The translations under genes and the position numbers were made by a program. Source: Rathayibacter sp. VKM Ac-2759 (lineage in GTDB: Bacteria > Actinomycetota > Actinomycetes > Actinomycetales > Microbacteriaceae). From it: a stretch of 64,000 nucleotides of DNA. The notes beneath the pieces were generated by a model that had not been told where the DNA came from, searched no databases, and saw only the letters and a list, made by a program, of their open reading frames with translations. Below, one piece after another: positions 7,628 to 16,381 of the stretch. Location of the stretch: assembly GCF_009834225.1 (NCBI RefSeq), contig NZ_CP047176.1, positions 2,852,001 through 2,916,000 of the forward strand. Reading direction: 5' to 3'. Every line of letters begins with the position of its first letter. The first letter of the stretch is position 1.

Positions 7628-9522
7628 GATCGGGTCTCCTGGTCGATGGTGTCGGTGGCGTCGCCGCTCGGGCGGGAGCCGACGCGCTCCGTGCCGGGCG
7701 GACGGCTCAGCTCGTCCTCCTCGAGGCTCGAGATGACGAAGCGGTAGTGCGGGCTGCTCGCGAGCAGCTCGCTGTGGGTGCCGACGGCGGTGACGCGTCC
7801 TTCTTCGAGGAGCGCGACCCGGTCGGCGAGGGCGACCGTGGAGGGACGGTGCGCCACGATCAGCGCCGTCGTGTCCCCGAGCACGCGGCGCAGGCCCGCC
7901 TCGACGCGCGCCTCCGTGTCGACGTCGAGTGCCGACAGGGGGTCGTCGAGCACGAGCACGGAGGGACGCGCCGCGATCACCCGGGCGAGGGCGAGGCGCT
8001 GGCGCTGGCCGCCCGAGAGGCTCATGCCCTCCTCGCCGACCGTGGTGTCGAGTCCGTCCGGGAGGGAGTGCACGAAGCCCGCCTGGGCGATCTCGAGCGC
8101 CTCGAGCAGCTCCTCCTCGCTCGCGTCCGGCCGACCGAGGAGCACGTTCTCGCGCACGGAGGTCGAGAACAGGGTCGCGTCCTCGAAGGCCATGCCGATG
8201 TGCGAGCGCAGCTCGGCCCGCCGCATCCGCCGCACGTCGACTCCGTCGATCTCGATCGCTCCGCCGGTGACGTCGTAGAGGCGCGGCAGCAGGGCGGTGA
8301 GCGTGGTCTTGCCGGAGCCGGTCACGCCGACCAGCGCCATGGTCTCGCCGGGCTCGACCTCGAGGTCGACGCCGTCGAGCAGATCGGGGAAGCGCTCGGG
8401 AGCGTCCTGGTAGCGGAAGTGCACGTCGCGGAAGCGCACGCGGCCGCGGGGGCGCTCGATCGTCTCGGGCGACTCCGGGTCGGTGATCGCGTTCCTGCTG
8501 TCCATGACCTCGAAGTAGCGGTCGACGGCGGTGCGGGTGTCGAAGGTCATCGACAGGAGGAAGCCGATCGACTCGACGGGCCAGCGCAGCACGGTCGCGG
8601 TGGCGAAGAAGGCGAAGAGCTCGCCGACGCTCAGCTGGCCGTCGGCGGCGAGCCACACCCCGCCGAGGAGGCACAGCGCGAACGCGATGTCGGGCACGAG
8701 GAGCAGGACGAGCCAGATCCCCGCGATCGCCTTGGCCTTGTCGATCTCGGTGCCGCGCAGCTGCTCCGCCTGATCGGCGAAGCCCGCGAGAGCGTGCTTG
8801 TGCCGGCCGAACGCCTTGAGCACGCGGATGCCGTGCACCGACTGCTCGACCGTCGTGGCGAGGTCGCCGGCCTGGTCCTGGCTGCGGCGGGCGATGCTCG
8901 AGTAGCGCTTCTCGAAGGCGAAGCCGTAGATCCAGACCGGGATCGAGCAGACGATGAAGAGGACGCCGAGGATCGGGTTCCAGTACACGAGCACGCCGAA
9001 GCCGACGACGATCGTCAGGGTGTTGACGACGAGCAGCACGAAGCCGAAGGCGATCCAGCGGCGGGTGAGGCTCAGATCGCTCATGGCGCGCGACAGCAGC
9101 TGTCCGCTCTGCCAGCGGTCGTGGAACGACACCGGGAGATCCTGCAGCTGCCGGTACAGGGCGCCGCGCATCCGCGCCTCGATGTGCGTGCTCGGGGTGA
9201 GCACCATGCGCCGGCGGAGCGCGATGGCGACCGCCTCGAGGACGCCCAGGGCGAGCACGATGCCGACCGGGGCGATCAGCGGACCGAGGTCACCGGAGCC
9301 TGCGGCGGTGGCTCCGTCGCCGAGCGGACCGTCGACCAGCTGCTGCAGCACGATCGGGATCGCCAGCGAGACGAGGCTCGCGACGAGGGCGACCGCGATG
9401 CCCACGCTGAGGCGCGGCAGGGCGTCGCCGACGAACGGGAGCAGTCGCAGCAGGGTGCGCAGGGTGCTCGGGCGCTTCGGCTCGACCGGAGGGCCGTCGA
9501 TCGGAGGGGTGTGTGCGGACAC
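7624..9522 (-). CDS. ABC exporter half-transporter, fused membrane and ATPase domains (subunit A)
   Basis: About 632 residues: N-terminal tail, six membrane helices, then the ATPase domain with Walker [10 protein letters not shown], signature LSGGQRQ and Walker [13 protein letters not shown]. Asp replaces the catalytic Glu after Walker B, so one of the two ATP sites in the heterodimer should be degenerate. The GTG at 9522 (protein beginning [10 protein letters not shown]) is my choice; a GTG at 9564 would add 14 residues. Neither has a good ribosome binding site. First gene of a two-gene operon. Confidence 0.9.
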   Translation of the reverse strand: MSAHTPPIDGPPVEPKRPSTLRTLLRLLPFVGDALPRLSVGIAVALVASLVSLAIPIVLQQLVDGPLGDGATAAGSGDLGPLIAPVGIVLALGVLEAVAIALRRRMVLTPSTHIEARMRGALYRQLQDLPVSFHDRWQSGQLLSRAMSDLSLTRRWIAFGFVLLVVNTLTIVVGFGVLVYWNPILGVLFIVCSIPVWIYGFAFEKRYSSIARRSQDQAGDLATTVEQSVHGIRVLKAFGRHKHALAGFADQAEQLRGTEIDKAKAIAGIWLVLLLVPDIAFALCLLGGVWLAADGQLSVGELFAFFATATVLRWPVESIGFLLSMTFDTRTAVDRYFEVMDSRNAITDPESPETIERPRGRVRFRDVHFRYQDAPERFPDLLDGVDLEVEPGETMALVGVTGSGKTTLTALLPRLYDVTGGAIEIDGVDVRRMRRAELRSHIGMAFEDATLFSTSVRENVLLGRPDASEEELLEALEIAQAGFVHSLPDGLDTTVGEEGMSLSGGQRQRLALARVIAARPSVLVLDDPLSALDVDTEARVEAGLRRVLGDTTALIVAHRPSTVALADRVALLEEGRVTAVGTHSELLASSPHYRFVISSLEEDELSRPPGTERVGSRPSGDATDTIDQETRS

Positions 9523-9656
9523 GGTGCAGAGCTTTCGCGAGGAGGGGGTGGGTGGGATCGCCACGGGCCCGTCCCGGGCGCTGCGCAGCCTTGAAGGCTA
9601 TACCCCGGCTATGCGTCGCGTCCACCGTGTCGCGAGGTCTCCCCCTCGCGCTCCCG

Positions 9657-10898
9657 TCAGCGCACGCGCACCGAGAGGCAGGTCACGCAGCCCTCGAGCT
9701 TCTCGAACTCCGAGATGTCGACGGTGACCACGGTGTAGCCGAGATCGCGGAGCAGCGCGGCGCTCTCCGGAGCCGACGCCGCCATCAGCAGCGTGTCGGG
9801 GTCGAGGACGACCACGTGGGCGCCCGGCTCCTCGGGCATCGGCAGGAACGACGGGAACAGGCGCGGCTCGTCGACCACCGGCTCCCAGCCGATGACGGTG
9901 CCGTCGGGCAGGGCCGTGACGGCGCTCTTGAGGTGGAGGGCGCGGGTCAGCGGCACGGCGACGACGGTGAGACCGAGCGGGCGGAGGAGCGCGCGGAGCT
10001 GGGCGATGCCCTCGGCGTTCGTGCGCCCGCCGCGCCCGACGTAGACCGTCGAGCCGACCGTGAGGACGTCGCCGCCCTCGAGGGTCCCGGGCGCCTCGAT
10101 GCGGTGCAGGGTGAGGTCGAGGGCGAGCGCCGCCTCCTCCGCCGCGGCCGTCTCGCCGCGTCGCGACTCGGCGCCCGGGCGGGTGAGGACGGCGTGGTCG
10201 CCGAAGACGACCACGGCGTCCTCGAGGAACACCGAGTCGGCCATCGCGGGGGCGGGGGCGACCTCGACGGTCTCCCAGCCGGCCTCGTCGAGCGCCTCGA
10301 CGTACGCCTCCCACTGCTGCTGCGCCTTCTCCTGGTCGACGGGCACGCGCTCGAGGTGCGTGAGCTCGCCCGCGTCGAGGTTCTGCGCCGGGGCGCGGAC
10401 GAGGGCGATGCGGCGGGCGCGGGGCGAGGCCGCGTTCGCCGGAGCAGTGGTGGCGCGCGCGATGCGGTGCCCGAGGGTCGCGGCCGCGAGGGTGAAGGCG
10501 AGGAGGAAGACGAGGTTGAGCCCGCCGAAGGTCGCGACGATCGACGCCCAGACCTCCCCGGTGATCGCCGTTCCGCTCGCGCTCGCCTGCACGAGGGTGC
10601 CGAAGGTCGCGCCGACGAGGCCGGCGACGAGACCGGCGATCGCCGCGGTCCAGGCCCGGTTCAGCATCCCGGCGACGGCGAGGACGAGGACCACCACGAA
10701 GGCGAGCGCGCTCGAGAGGAGGAAGTAGGCGTTGACCTGCGGGAGCGAGGACGCCGCCAGCTGGTTGCCGATGAAGAACGCGAGCAGGTTGCTCAGGTGG
10801 GCCGCGACGGCCGTCGCGGCGGCGGCGGCGAGGGCGGTGAGGAGGCGGCGGGCGAGGCGGGGGGCGGGCGCGGAGGCGAGCGTCGAGTCGGAGGGCAC
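9657..10898 (-). CDS. Dimethylargininase (DDAH)-like enzyme fused to an N-terminal four-helix membrane domain
   Basis: 413 residues. Residues ~15-150 hold four hydrophobic segments. Residues ~160-413 form a pentein-fold guanidino hydrolase: DSVFLEDAVVVFG, PGTLEGGDVL, the His region TRALHLKSAV, and the C-terminal EGCVTCLSVRVR whose Cys407 matches the catalytic Cys of dimethylarginine dimethylaminohydrolases. Expected reaction: methylated arginine to citrulline plus methylamine. Bacterial DDAHs are normally soluble and ~255 residues, so the membrane anchor is unusual. GTG 10898 is set by TAGGGT six bases upstream. Confidence 0.8.
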   Translation of the reverse strand: MPSDSTLASAPAPRLARRLLTALAAAAATAVAAHLSNLLAFFIGNQLAASSLPQVNAYFLLSSALAFVVVLVLAVAGMLNRAWTAAIAGLVAGLVGATFGTLVQASASGTAITGEVWASIVATFGGLNLVFLLAFTLAAATLGHRIARATTAPANAASPRARRIALVRAPAQNLDAGELTHLERVPVDQEKAQQQWEAYVEALDEAGWETVEVAPAPAMADSVFLEDAVVVFGDHAVLTRPGAESRRGETAAAEEAALALDLTLHRIEAPGTLEGGDVLTVGSTVYVGRGGRTNAEGIAQLRALLRPLGLTVVAVPLTRALHLKSAVTALPDGTVIGWEPVVDEPRLFPSFLPMPEEPGAHVVVLDPDTLLMAASAPESAALLRDLGYTVVTVDISEFEKLEGCVTCLSVRVR

Positions 10899-10904
10899 CC
10901 GGCG

Positions 10905-10910
10905 ACCCTA
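10905..10910 (-). promoter_or_regulatory. -10 box of a leaderless promoter
   Basis: TAGGGT on the minus strand, six bases before GTG 10898 of the DDAH-like gene. Confidence 0.65.
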
Positions 10911-11604
10911 CGCGCTCCGACCGGTGTGCCCCCTTGCCGCGACCTTGCCGCCCGCTGTGAGCGCGCATCCGCACCGCCCGCTCGAGAACGCAGGAGTTGT
11001 CGCACTCGACACTCGAGAACGACAACTCTTGGACTCTCGGATCCGGCCCCCGCGGCGTCTCTCGAGAACGCAGGAGTTGTCGTACTCGACACTCGAGAAC
11101 GACAACTCCTGGACTCTCGGATCCGGCCCCGCCCTCCGCGTCTATCGAGAACGCAGGAGTTGTCGCACTCGACACCGACGACGACAACTCTTGGACTCTC
11201 GAGTCCGGGCCCCGTCCTCCGCATCGCTCGAGAACGCAGGAGTTGTCGCACTCGACACTCGAGAACGACAACTCTTGAGCACTCGCCTCGACGCGCACCG
11301 ACGAGATCCCGCGCCCGCACCGCGACTCCCGAAGGGAGGGGGCCGCTCAGCGGGGATCGCGTGCCAAGCGATTCCCGCGACGACCGACGCAGGACGCTCT
11401 GCGAATCGCGACCACCTTGGGAAGCCGACCGCGCCACGCCGCGCAGGGAGCGGCGTGGAAAACGAGCACCCCAGAGGCCGCTCAGCGGGGATCGCGTGCC
11501 AAGCGATTCACGCGGCGACCGACGCAGGACGCTCTGCGGATCGCGACCACCTTGGGGAGCCGACTGCGCCATGCCGCGCGAGGAGCGGCGTGGAAGACGA
11601 GCAC
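10911..11604. other. 0.7-kb non-coding region with two repeat families
   Basis: Between the DDAH-like promoter and the 3' end of purH. It holds a four-unit palindromic array (10981-11285) and a 135-bp tandem duplication (11341-11605). Frames that stay open across it encode the repeats themselves and match no family I know. Confidence 0.8.
10981..11285. repeat. Array of four palindromic repeats, period 80-83 bp
   Basis: Units begin at 10981, 11061, 11144 and 11227. Each has CAGGAGTTGTCG, about 17 bases, then CGACAACTCTTGG, forming a hairpin whose GAGTTGTCG/CGACAACTC core is identical in all four. In the second unit the arm reads CGACAACTCCTG and pairs fully. Outer CTCGAGAACG and GGACTCTCG extend an imperfect dyad of ~57 bp. 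Linkers are also similar (GGATCCGGCCCC and variants), unlike CRISPR spacers. REP/BIME-like. Confidence 0.9.
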
Positions 11605-11605
11605 C
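11341..11605. repeat. Tandem duplication of a 135-bp sequence
   Basis: Copy one spans 11341-11475 and copy two starts at 11476. About nine mismatches in 130 aligned bases, none creating gaps. Both begin GGCCGCTCAGCGGGGATCGC and end near GACGAGCACC or AACGAGCACC. Downstream of purH on its coding strand. Confidence 0.85.
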
Positions 11606-11641
11606 TTCTTCCTCTGAGCGCTGCGCGCTCAGTGGAAGAAG
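11605..11641 (-). terminator. purH terminator overlapping its stop codon
   Basis: CTTCTTCC-T-CTGAGCGC, loop TGC, GCGCTCAG-T-GGAAGAAG: a 16-bp stem with one T-T mismatch. The 5' arm on the transcribed strand includes the last purH codons and the stop. Confidence 0.8.
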
Positions 11642-13230
11642 TGCCGCTCCCCCGTCGTGTACATCGTGATGCCCGCGCGCTTGGCGGCCTCGATGACCTC
11701 GGCGTCGCGGACGGAGCCTCCGGGCTGCACGACCGCCTTCACTCCGGCGGCGAGGAGCACCTCGAGGCCGTCCGCGAACGGGAAGAACGCGTCCGAGGCG
11801 GCGACCGATCCGGGGGCGCGGTCGCCGGCGCGGGTGACGGCGAGGTGGCAGGAGTCGACGCGGTTGACCTGGCCCATGCCGACGCCGACGGAGGCGCCGC
11901 CCTTGGCGAGGAGGATCGCGTTCGACTTCACGGCGCGGCAGGCCTTCCACGCGAACTCGAGGTCGAGGAGCGTGTCGGCGTCGGCGGCCTCGCCCGCGAC
12001 GAGCGTCCAGCCCGAGCTGACCTCGCCCGGGCCGCCCGTGAAGCGGTCGGGCTCCTGCAGCAGCACGCCTCCCGAGATCTGCTTGAACTCCGTCTCGACG
12101 GGCGCGTAGTAGTCGGGCAGCTGCAGCAGGCGCAGGTTCTTCTTGGTCTTCAGCACCTCGAGCGCCTCGGGCTCGAAGGAGGGGGCGACGAGCACCTCGG
12201 TGAAGATCTCCTTGACCGTCTCGGCCATCGCCAGGGTGACGGGGCGGTTGGCGGCGATGACGCCTCCGAAGGCCGACACCGGGTCGCACTCGTGGGCGCG
12301 GCGGTGGGCGGAGGCGATGGGGTCGATCGCCTTGCTGCCGGCGATCGCGATGCCGCACGGGTTGGCGTGCTTGATGATCGCGACAGCGGGCAGGACGAAG
12401 TCGTAGGCCGCGCGCACGGCGGCGTCGGCGTCGACGTAGTTGTTGTACGACATCTCCTTGCCGTGCAGCTGCGTGGCCTGGGCGATGCCCGTGCCGTCGG
12501 GCGAGACGTAGAGCGCTGCCTTCTGGTGCGAGTTCTCGCCGTAGCGGAGGACCTGCTGCAGGGTGCCGCGGATCTCGACGGCGCCCGGGAACCCGGCGTC
12601 CGCCTCCTGGCCGGCGAACCACGCGGCGACGGCGGAGTCGTAGGACGCGGTGTGCGCGAAGGCGCGGGCGGCGAGGGTGCGCCGGGCGGCGAGGGTGGTG
12701 CCCCCCGCGCCGAGGGCGGTGATGACACCGGAGTAGTCGGCCGGGTCGACCACGACCGCCACGTTCGCGTGGTTCTTGGCCGAGGCGCGCACGAGGGCCG
12801 GCCCGCCGATGTCGATGTTCTCGACCACGGTCGCCGCGTCGGCGCCGCCCGCGACGGTCTCGCGGAACGGGTACAGGTTGACGACGACCAGCTCGAAGGC
12901 AGCGATGTCGAGCTGCTCGAGCTGCTCGCGGTGCGAAGCGAGGCGCAGGTCGGCGAGGATGCCCGCGTGCACGGCAGGGTGCAGCGTCTTCACGCGGCCG
13001 TCGAGCGACTCCGGGAACCCGGTGACGGCCGAGACGTCGGTGACGTCGAAGCCCGCCTCGCGGATGGTCGCGGCGGTCGATCCGGTCGAGACCAGCTCGA
13101 CGCCGGAGCCGGCGAGCGCCGACGCGAGCTCGAGGAGCCCGGTCTTGTCGCTGACCGAGATCAGGGCGCGGCGGACGGGGACGACGTCGCGGTCGTCGTA
13201 GCTGCTGGGGTCGTGTGCGGTGATGCTCAT
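11629..13230 (-). CDS. purH: Bifunctional AICAR transformylase / IMP cyclohydrolase
   Basis: Catalyses the last two steps of de novo IMP synthesis. 533 residues, the usual length. The N-terminal MGS-like IMP cyclohydrolase domain (about 20-150) has [11 protein letters not shown] and [15 protein letters not shown]. The C-terminal formyltransferase domain has [22 protein letters not shown] with the active-site KH pair, and AASDAFFPF. The ATG at 13230 overlaps the purN stop by four bases, so translation is coupled. Confidence 0.98.
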   Translation of the reverse strand: MSITAHDPSSYDDRDVVPVRRALISVSDKTGLLELASALAGSGVELVSTGSTAATIREAGFDVTDVSAVTGFPESLDGRVKTLHPAVHAGILADLRLASHREQLEQLDIAAFELVVVNLYPFRETVAGGADAATVVENIDIGGPALVRASAKNHANVAVVVDPADYSGVITALGAGGTTLAARRTLAARAFAHTASYDSAVAAWFAGQEADAGFPGAVEIRGTLQQVLRYGENSHQKAALYVSPDGTGIAQATQLHGKEMSYNNYVDADAAVRAAYDFVLPAVAIIKHANPCGIAIAGSKAIDPIASAHRRAHECDPVSAFGGVIAANRPVTLAMAETVKEIFTEVLVAPSFEPEALEVLKTKKNLRLLQLPDYYAPVETEFKQISGGVLLQEPDRFTGGPGEVSSGWTLVAGEAADADTLLDLEFAWKACRAVKSNAILLAKGGASVGVGMGQVNRVDSCHLAVTRAGDRAPGSVAASDAFFPFADGLEVLLAAGVKAVVQPGGSVRDAEVIEAAKRAGITMYTTGERHFFH

Positions 13231-13820
13231 GCGCGGGAGAGGTCCTCGAGATCGACGGTTCCGTGGGCGATGTCGAGCACCGTCTGCACCAGCAGGCGAC
13301 GCTCGATGGTCTTGATGCGCTCGTGCAGCGCGTGCTCGCTCTCGCCGGGGAGCACGGCGAGGCTCTCCTGGGCGATGACCGGGCCGGTGTCGACTCCGGT
13401 GTCGATGACGTGGACCGTCACTCCGGTCTCCACGGCTCCGGCGGCCAGCGCGTCGCGGACGGCGTGCGCGCCCGGGAACAGCGGGAGCAGCGCGGGGTGC
13501 GTGTTGATCATCCGCGGGCTGAGCGCCTCGACGACACCGGGCGGCAGGATGCGCATGAAGCCGGCGCAGACGACGAGGTCGGGCTCCCACTCGCGGATGC
13601 ACGCGAGGAGCTCGTCGCCCCAGGCGTCACGGGTCGGGAACGCGTGCGGCGAGACGAGGAACGAGGGGACGTCGAACGCCTCGGCGTGGCGCAGCCCCTC
13701 GGCCTCGGTGTCGCTTCCCACGGCGACGACGCGGGCCGGGAAGTGGGCGTCGCTCGAGGCCTCCAGGAGTGCGCGGAGGTTGGAGCCGCCGCCGGAGATG
13801 AGTACGACCAACTTCAGCAC
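13227..13820 (-). CDS. purN: Phosphoribosylglycinamide formyltransferase
   Basis: Transfers formyl from 10-formyl-THF to GAR in purine synthesis. 197 residues with [18 protein letters not shown] at the N-terminus (phosphoribosyl-binding loop), the catalytic [22 protein letters not shown] segment (Asn/His pair), and [20 protein letters not shown] with the conserved Asp. GTG 13820 is fixed by TAGACT six bases upstream. First gene of the purNH operon. Confidence 0.97.
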   Translation of the reverse strand: MLKLVVLISGGGSNLRALLEASSDAHFPARVVAVGSDTEAEGLRHAEAFDVPSFLVSPHAFPTRDAWGDELLACIREWEPDLVVCAGFMRILPPGVVEALSPRMINTHPALLPLFPGAHAVRDALAAGAVETGVTVHVIDTGVDTGPVIAQESLAVLPGESEHALHERIKTIERRLLVQTVLDIAHGTVDLEDLSRA

Positions 13821-13826
13821 TGCGCA

Positions 13827-13832
13827 AGTCTA
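13827..13832 (-). promoter_or_regulatory. -10 box of a leaderless promoter for purNH
   Basis: TAGACT on the minus strand, six bases before GTG 13820. Confidence 0.7.
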
Positions 13833-13854
13833 GAGGAGGCCCGCGGGCCGGGGG

Positions 13855-15069
13855 TCAGTCGCGCGACGAGCGTCCGGAGGCGAGCCCGATGCCCGCGGCG
13901 ACGGCCAGCTCGAGAGCCGCGACCGCGCCCACCAGGAGCGGATCCGGACCGACCTGCACGAGGCGCCCGGGCCCCGCCGACCCCGCCGAGAACCAGGCGA
14001 GCAGGCCGAGCAGCAGTCCGCCGACGACGCCGATGCCGCCCGCCGCGGCCGCCCCCCAGCGCAGCAGCGACCGGCCGTCGAGACCCTCGATGACGGCGCG
14101 GCGCAGCCGCCAGCCGGCGACGAAGCCCGCCAGCAGCGGCACGAGGACTCCGAGGAAGCCGAAGGCGAGGTCGCCCTGCGGCAGCGCGGCGAGCATCGGG
14201 ATCGAGGGCACCGGCCCGAGGAGCGTTCCCGCCGGGCCGACCGACGAGCCCGCGCCGATCGCGAAGCCCGGGCCCACGAGCCAGCTCGCCGCCCAGACCA
14301 CGAGGTTCGGGAGGAACTCCAGCTGCCCCAGCGTGAGGGCGAGGCCGCCGAGCGCCTCGCCGCCCAGGCCCTCGTAGAGCGCGACGACCGACGAGTAGTT
14401 CACGACGAGGAGGACCGCCACGACCACTCCGGCCACCCCGATCACGGCGGACGCCGCGAGCGCCCCGCCCCGCAGCGACGCGAGCACCAGCGACGGCCCG
14501 GGAGCGGGCACCCGCTCGAGCGTCTCGCGGGCGAGCTCGCCCAGCCGGTCGGGCTCGCCGCTCCGCGCCGAGTGGGTCACGGCACCGAGCGCGACTCCGA
14601 GCGCGAACACCAGCGCCGGCAGGACCGTGCCCTGCACGACGTCGATGGACGCGACGCCGGTCGAGGAGCCGACGCTCACCAGGAACGCGAGGAGGAGGTA
14701 GGTGCCGACCGCCACGACGAAGCCGATGAAGCGGAACGGCGACTCCTGCGCCCGCCGCCCGGTGCGCGCGCCCAGGAGGACCGTGAGGAGCGCGAAGGCG
14801 AGGGGCGCGATGGTGACGGTGAACGCCTCCGTGCCGCCCGGCAGCGCGAGGGCGAGCGGTGAGTCGGGGGCGAGGCTCGCCCGCAGGTCGGCCCCGTGGC
14901 CGAGCAGCCAGGAGTCGGCGGCGATGCGCCAGAAGACGCCCCAGTCGATCGCGGTGTCGTACTGCACCGCCCAGAGCACGGTCAGCGGGACGAGCGGAAT
15001 CGCGATCCCGATCAGTGCCGAGAGCGCGGCGTCGAAGGCGGCGAGGAGGGCGACGGTGATCCGGTTCAT
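13855..15069 (-). CDS. DUF6350 multi-spanning membrane protein (PerM-like)
   Basis: 404 residues with about nine to ten hydrophobic segments, no soluble domain. The family (DUF6350) is named PerM in mycobacteria, where it is linked to cell division and persistence. In many actinobacteria it sits between sucD and purN, as here apart from two inserted genes. The stop lies about 35 bp before purN, so it may not share the purN promoter. A TAGGCT box lies ten bases before the ATG. Confidence 0.75.
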   Translation of the reverse strand: MNRITVALLAAFDAALSALIGIAIPLVPLTVLWAVQYDTAIDWGVFWRIAADSWLLGHGADLRASLAPDSPLALALPGGTEAFTVTIAPLAFALLTVLLGARTGRRAQESPFRFIGFVVAVGTYLLLAFLVSVGSSTGVASIDVVQGTVLPALVFALGVALGAVTHSARSGEPDRLGELARETLERVPAPGPSLVLASLRGGALAASAVIGVAGVVVAVLLVVNYSSVVALYEGLGGEALGGLALTLGQLEFLPNLVVWAASWLVGPGFAIGAGSSVGPAGTLLGPVPSIPMLAALPQGDLAFGFLGVLVPLLAGFVAGWRLRRAVIEGLDGRSLLRWGAAAAGGIGVVGGLLLGLLAWFSAGSAGPGRLVQVGPDPLLVGAVAALELAVAAGIGLASGRSSRD

Positions 15070-15130
15070 GGGCCTGACGAGCCTAGCGGCGGGGTCGGGG
15101 CCGGACGCTCCGGGGCGCGCCCGTGTCCTA

Positions 15131-15136
15131 TACGGT
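15131..15136 (+). promoter_or_regulatory. -10 box of a leaderless promoter
   Basis: TACGGT, six bases before ATG 15143; an overlapping TATACG starts two bases earlier. Confidence 0.55.
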
Positions 15137-15142
15137 CGCTGC

Positions 15143-16381
15143 ATGACGAGGGCATCGGACGGCCGGCGGACCGAGCGCGGGCTCGACCGGCTCGTCAACT
15201 TCACCGACGCGACCGTCGCCATCGCGATCACCTTCCTCGTGCTCCCGCTCGTCGACGTGGTCGAGGAGGGCGGCTCCCCCGACCTCGGGACGCTGCTGTC
15301 CGAGAACTGGGGCACGCTCTCGGCGTTCTTCATCACGTTCGCGGTGATCGGCCGGCTGTGGCTGGTGCACCACGCGGTGTTCGAGGGAGTGGCGCGATAC
15401 TCCGCAGCGCTCGTCACGGCGAACTTCGTCTGGCTCGCCGCGATCGTGCTGCTCCCCTTCGCCGCGAACCTGCTCTCGAACGTGTTCGAGACCGACCCGA
15501 GCGTCTTCGCCCTCTACATCGGGACGATGATCGTCGCGAGCACGGCGACCCTGGCGATGCAGGTGATCCTCCGGCGCGACCCCGAGCTGCTCGTGCCGGG
15601 AGTGGATCCACTGCGCTCCTCCGCGCGCTCGGTGATCGTGATCGCGCTGCTCGCCGCCGCGCTGGTGCTCGCCGTGACGGTGCCGGCGGTGAACATGCTC
15701 GCCCTGCTCCTCCTCCTGCTGTCGGGCCCGATCGAGCGGCTCGTGCGCCGCGGCCGGGCGTCGGAGGCGCTGCGGCAGACCCGCACGGAACGCGGGCTCG
15801 ACCGCCTCGTCAACTTCTCGGACGCCACCGTCGCCATCGCGATCACGATCCTCGTGCTGCCGCTCGTCCAGCTCGCCCCCGAGATCGGGCGCGAGGGCGG
15901 AGGCGTCGGTGCGCTCCTCGATCAGCATCGCGACTCGCTGCTCGCCTTCGCGCTGTCCTTCGGCCTGATCGCCGTGTTCTGGGTGCCGCACCACCGCGTC
16001 TTCGAGCTCGCGCGCGACTACGACGCGGGCCTGGTCTGGCTCGACCTGCTCTGGCTCGCCTCGATCGCGTTCTTCCCGTTCGCGACGAGCGCGCTCGCGC
16101 AGCTGCCCGACTCGCGGGCGACCATCGGGCTCTACATCGGCACGATGGTGGTGATGAGCGGCGCACTCGTGCTGATCGAGTGGCGACTGCTGCGTCGGCC
16201 GGGGCTGCTGCGCGAGGGAGTCGGCCCGGTGCGGCTGACGCACGCGCTCGTCCCGTTCGGCCTGCTGTCGCTGGCGCTGGCGCTCGCGCTGCTCGTTCCG
16301 GCGGTCGGGCTGTGGTGGCTGCTGCTGCTCACACTGCAGCGGCCGCTGTGGCGGCTGACCGCGCGCCGCGGCGACCGCTAG
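15143..16381 (+). CDS. TMEM175-family channel with two fused repeats
   Basis: 412 residues made of two ~200-residue repeats, each with about six hydrophobic helices. Each repeat opens with TERGLDRLVNF(T/S)DATVAIAIT: FTD at residues 20-22 and FSD near 224, the TMEM175 signature (RxxxFSD). The family forms K+-permeable channels. Bacterial members are normally single-repeat and tetrameric, while the animal lysosomal protein has two repeats, so this bacterial protein has the animal-like architecture. It is leaderless and its stop shares a CTAG with the convergent neighbour's stop. Confidence 0.85.
   Translation: MTRASDGRRTERGLDRLVNFTDATVAIAITFLVLPLVDVVEEGGSPDLGTLLSENWGTLSAFFITFAVIGRLWLVHHAVFEGVARYSAALVTANFVWLAAIVLLPFAANLLSNVFETDPSVFALYIGTMIVASTATLAMQVILRRDPELLVPGVDPLRSSARSVIVIALLAAALVLAVTVPAVNMLALLLLLLSGPIERLVRRGRASEALRQTRTERGLDRLVNFSDATVAIAITILVLPLVQLAPEIGREGGGVGALLDQHRDSLLAFALSFGLIAVFWVPHHRVFELARDYDAGLVWLDLLWLASIAFFPFATSALAQLPDSRATIGLYIGTMVVMSGALVLIEWRLLRRPGLLREGVGPVRLTHALVPFGLLSLALALALLVPAVGLWWLLLLTLQRPLWRLTARRGDR

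Noticed and set aside
5852..9594. Very long open frames on the plus strand opposite the ABC exporter genes
   Set aside because: They mirror real minus-strand genes in GC-rich DNA, are Arg/Glu/Asp-rich with no domains, and lack start signals.
10981..11285. CRISPR array
   Set aside because: Only four units of 80-83 bp, each an internal hairpin, and the linkers resemble one another instead of being unique; no cas genes are present.
10793..12622. Long frames across the repeat region with repeated peptides
   Set aside because: The repeated peptides come from DNA repeats in an intergenic gap and the frames continue antisense or out of frame into purH.
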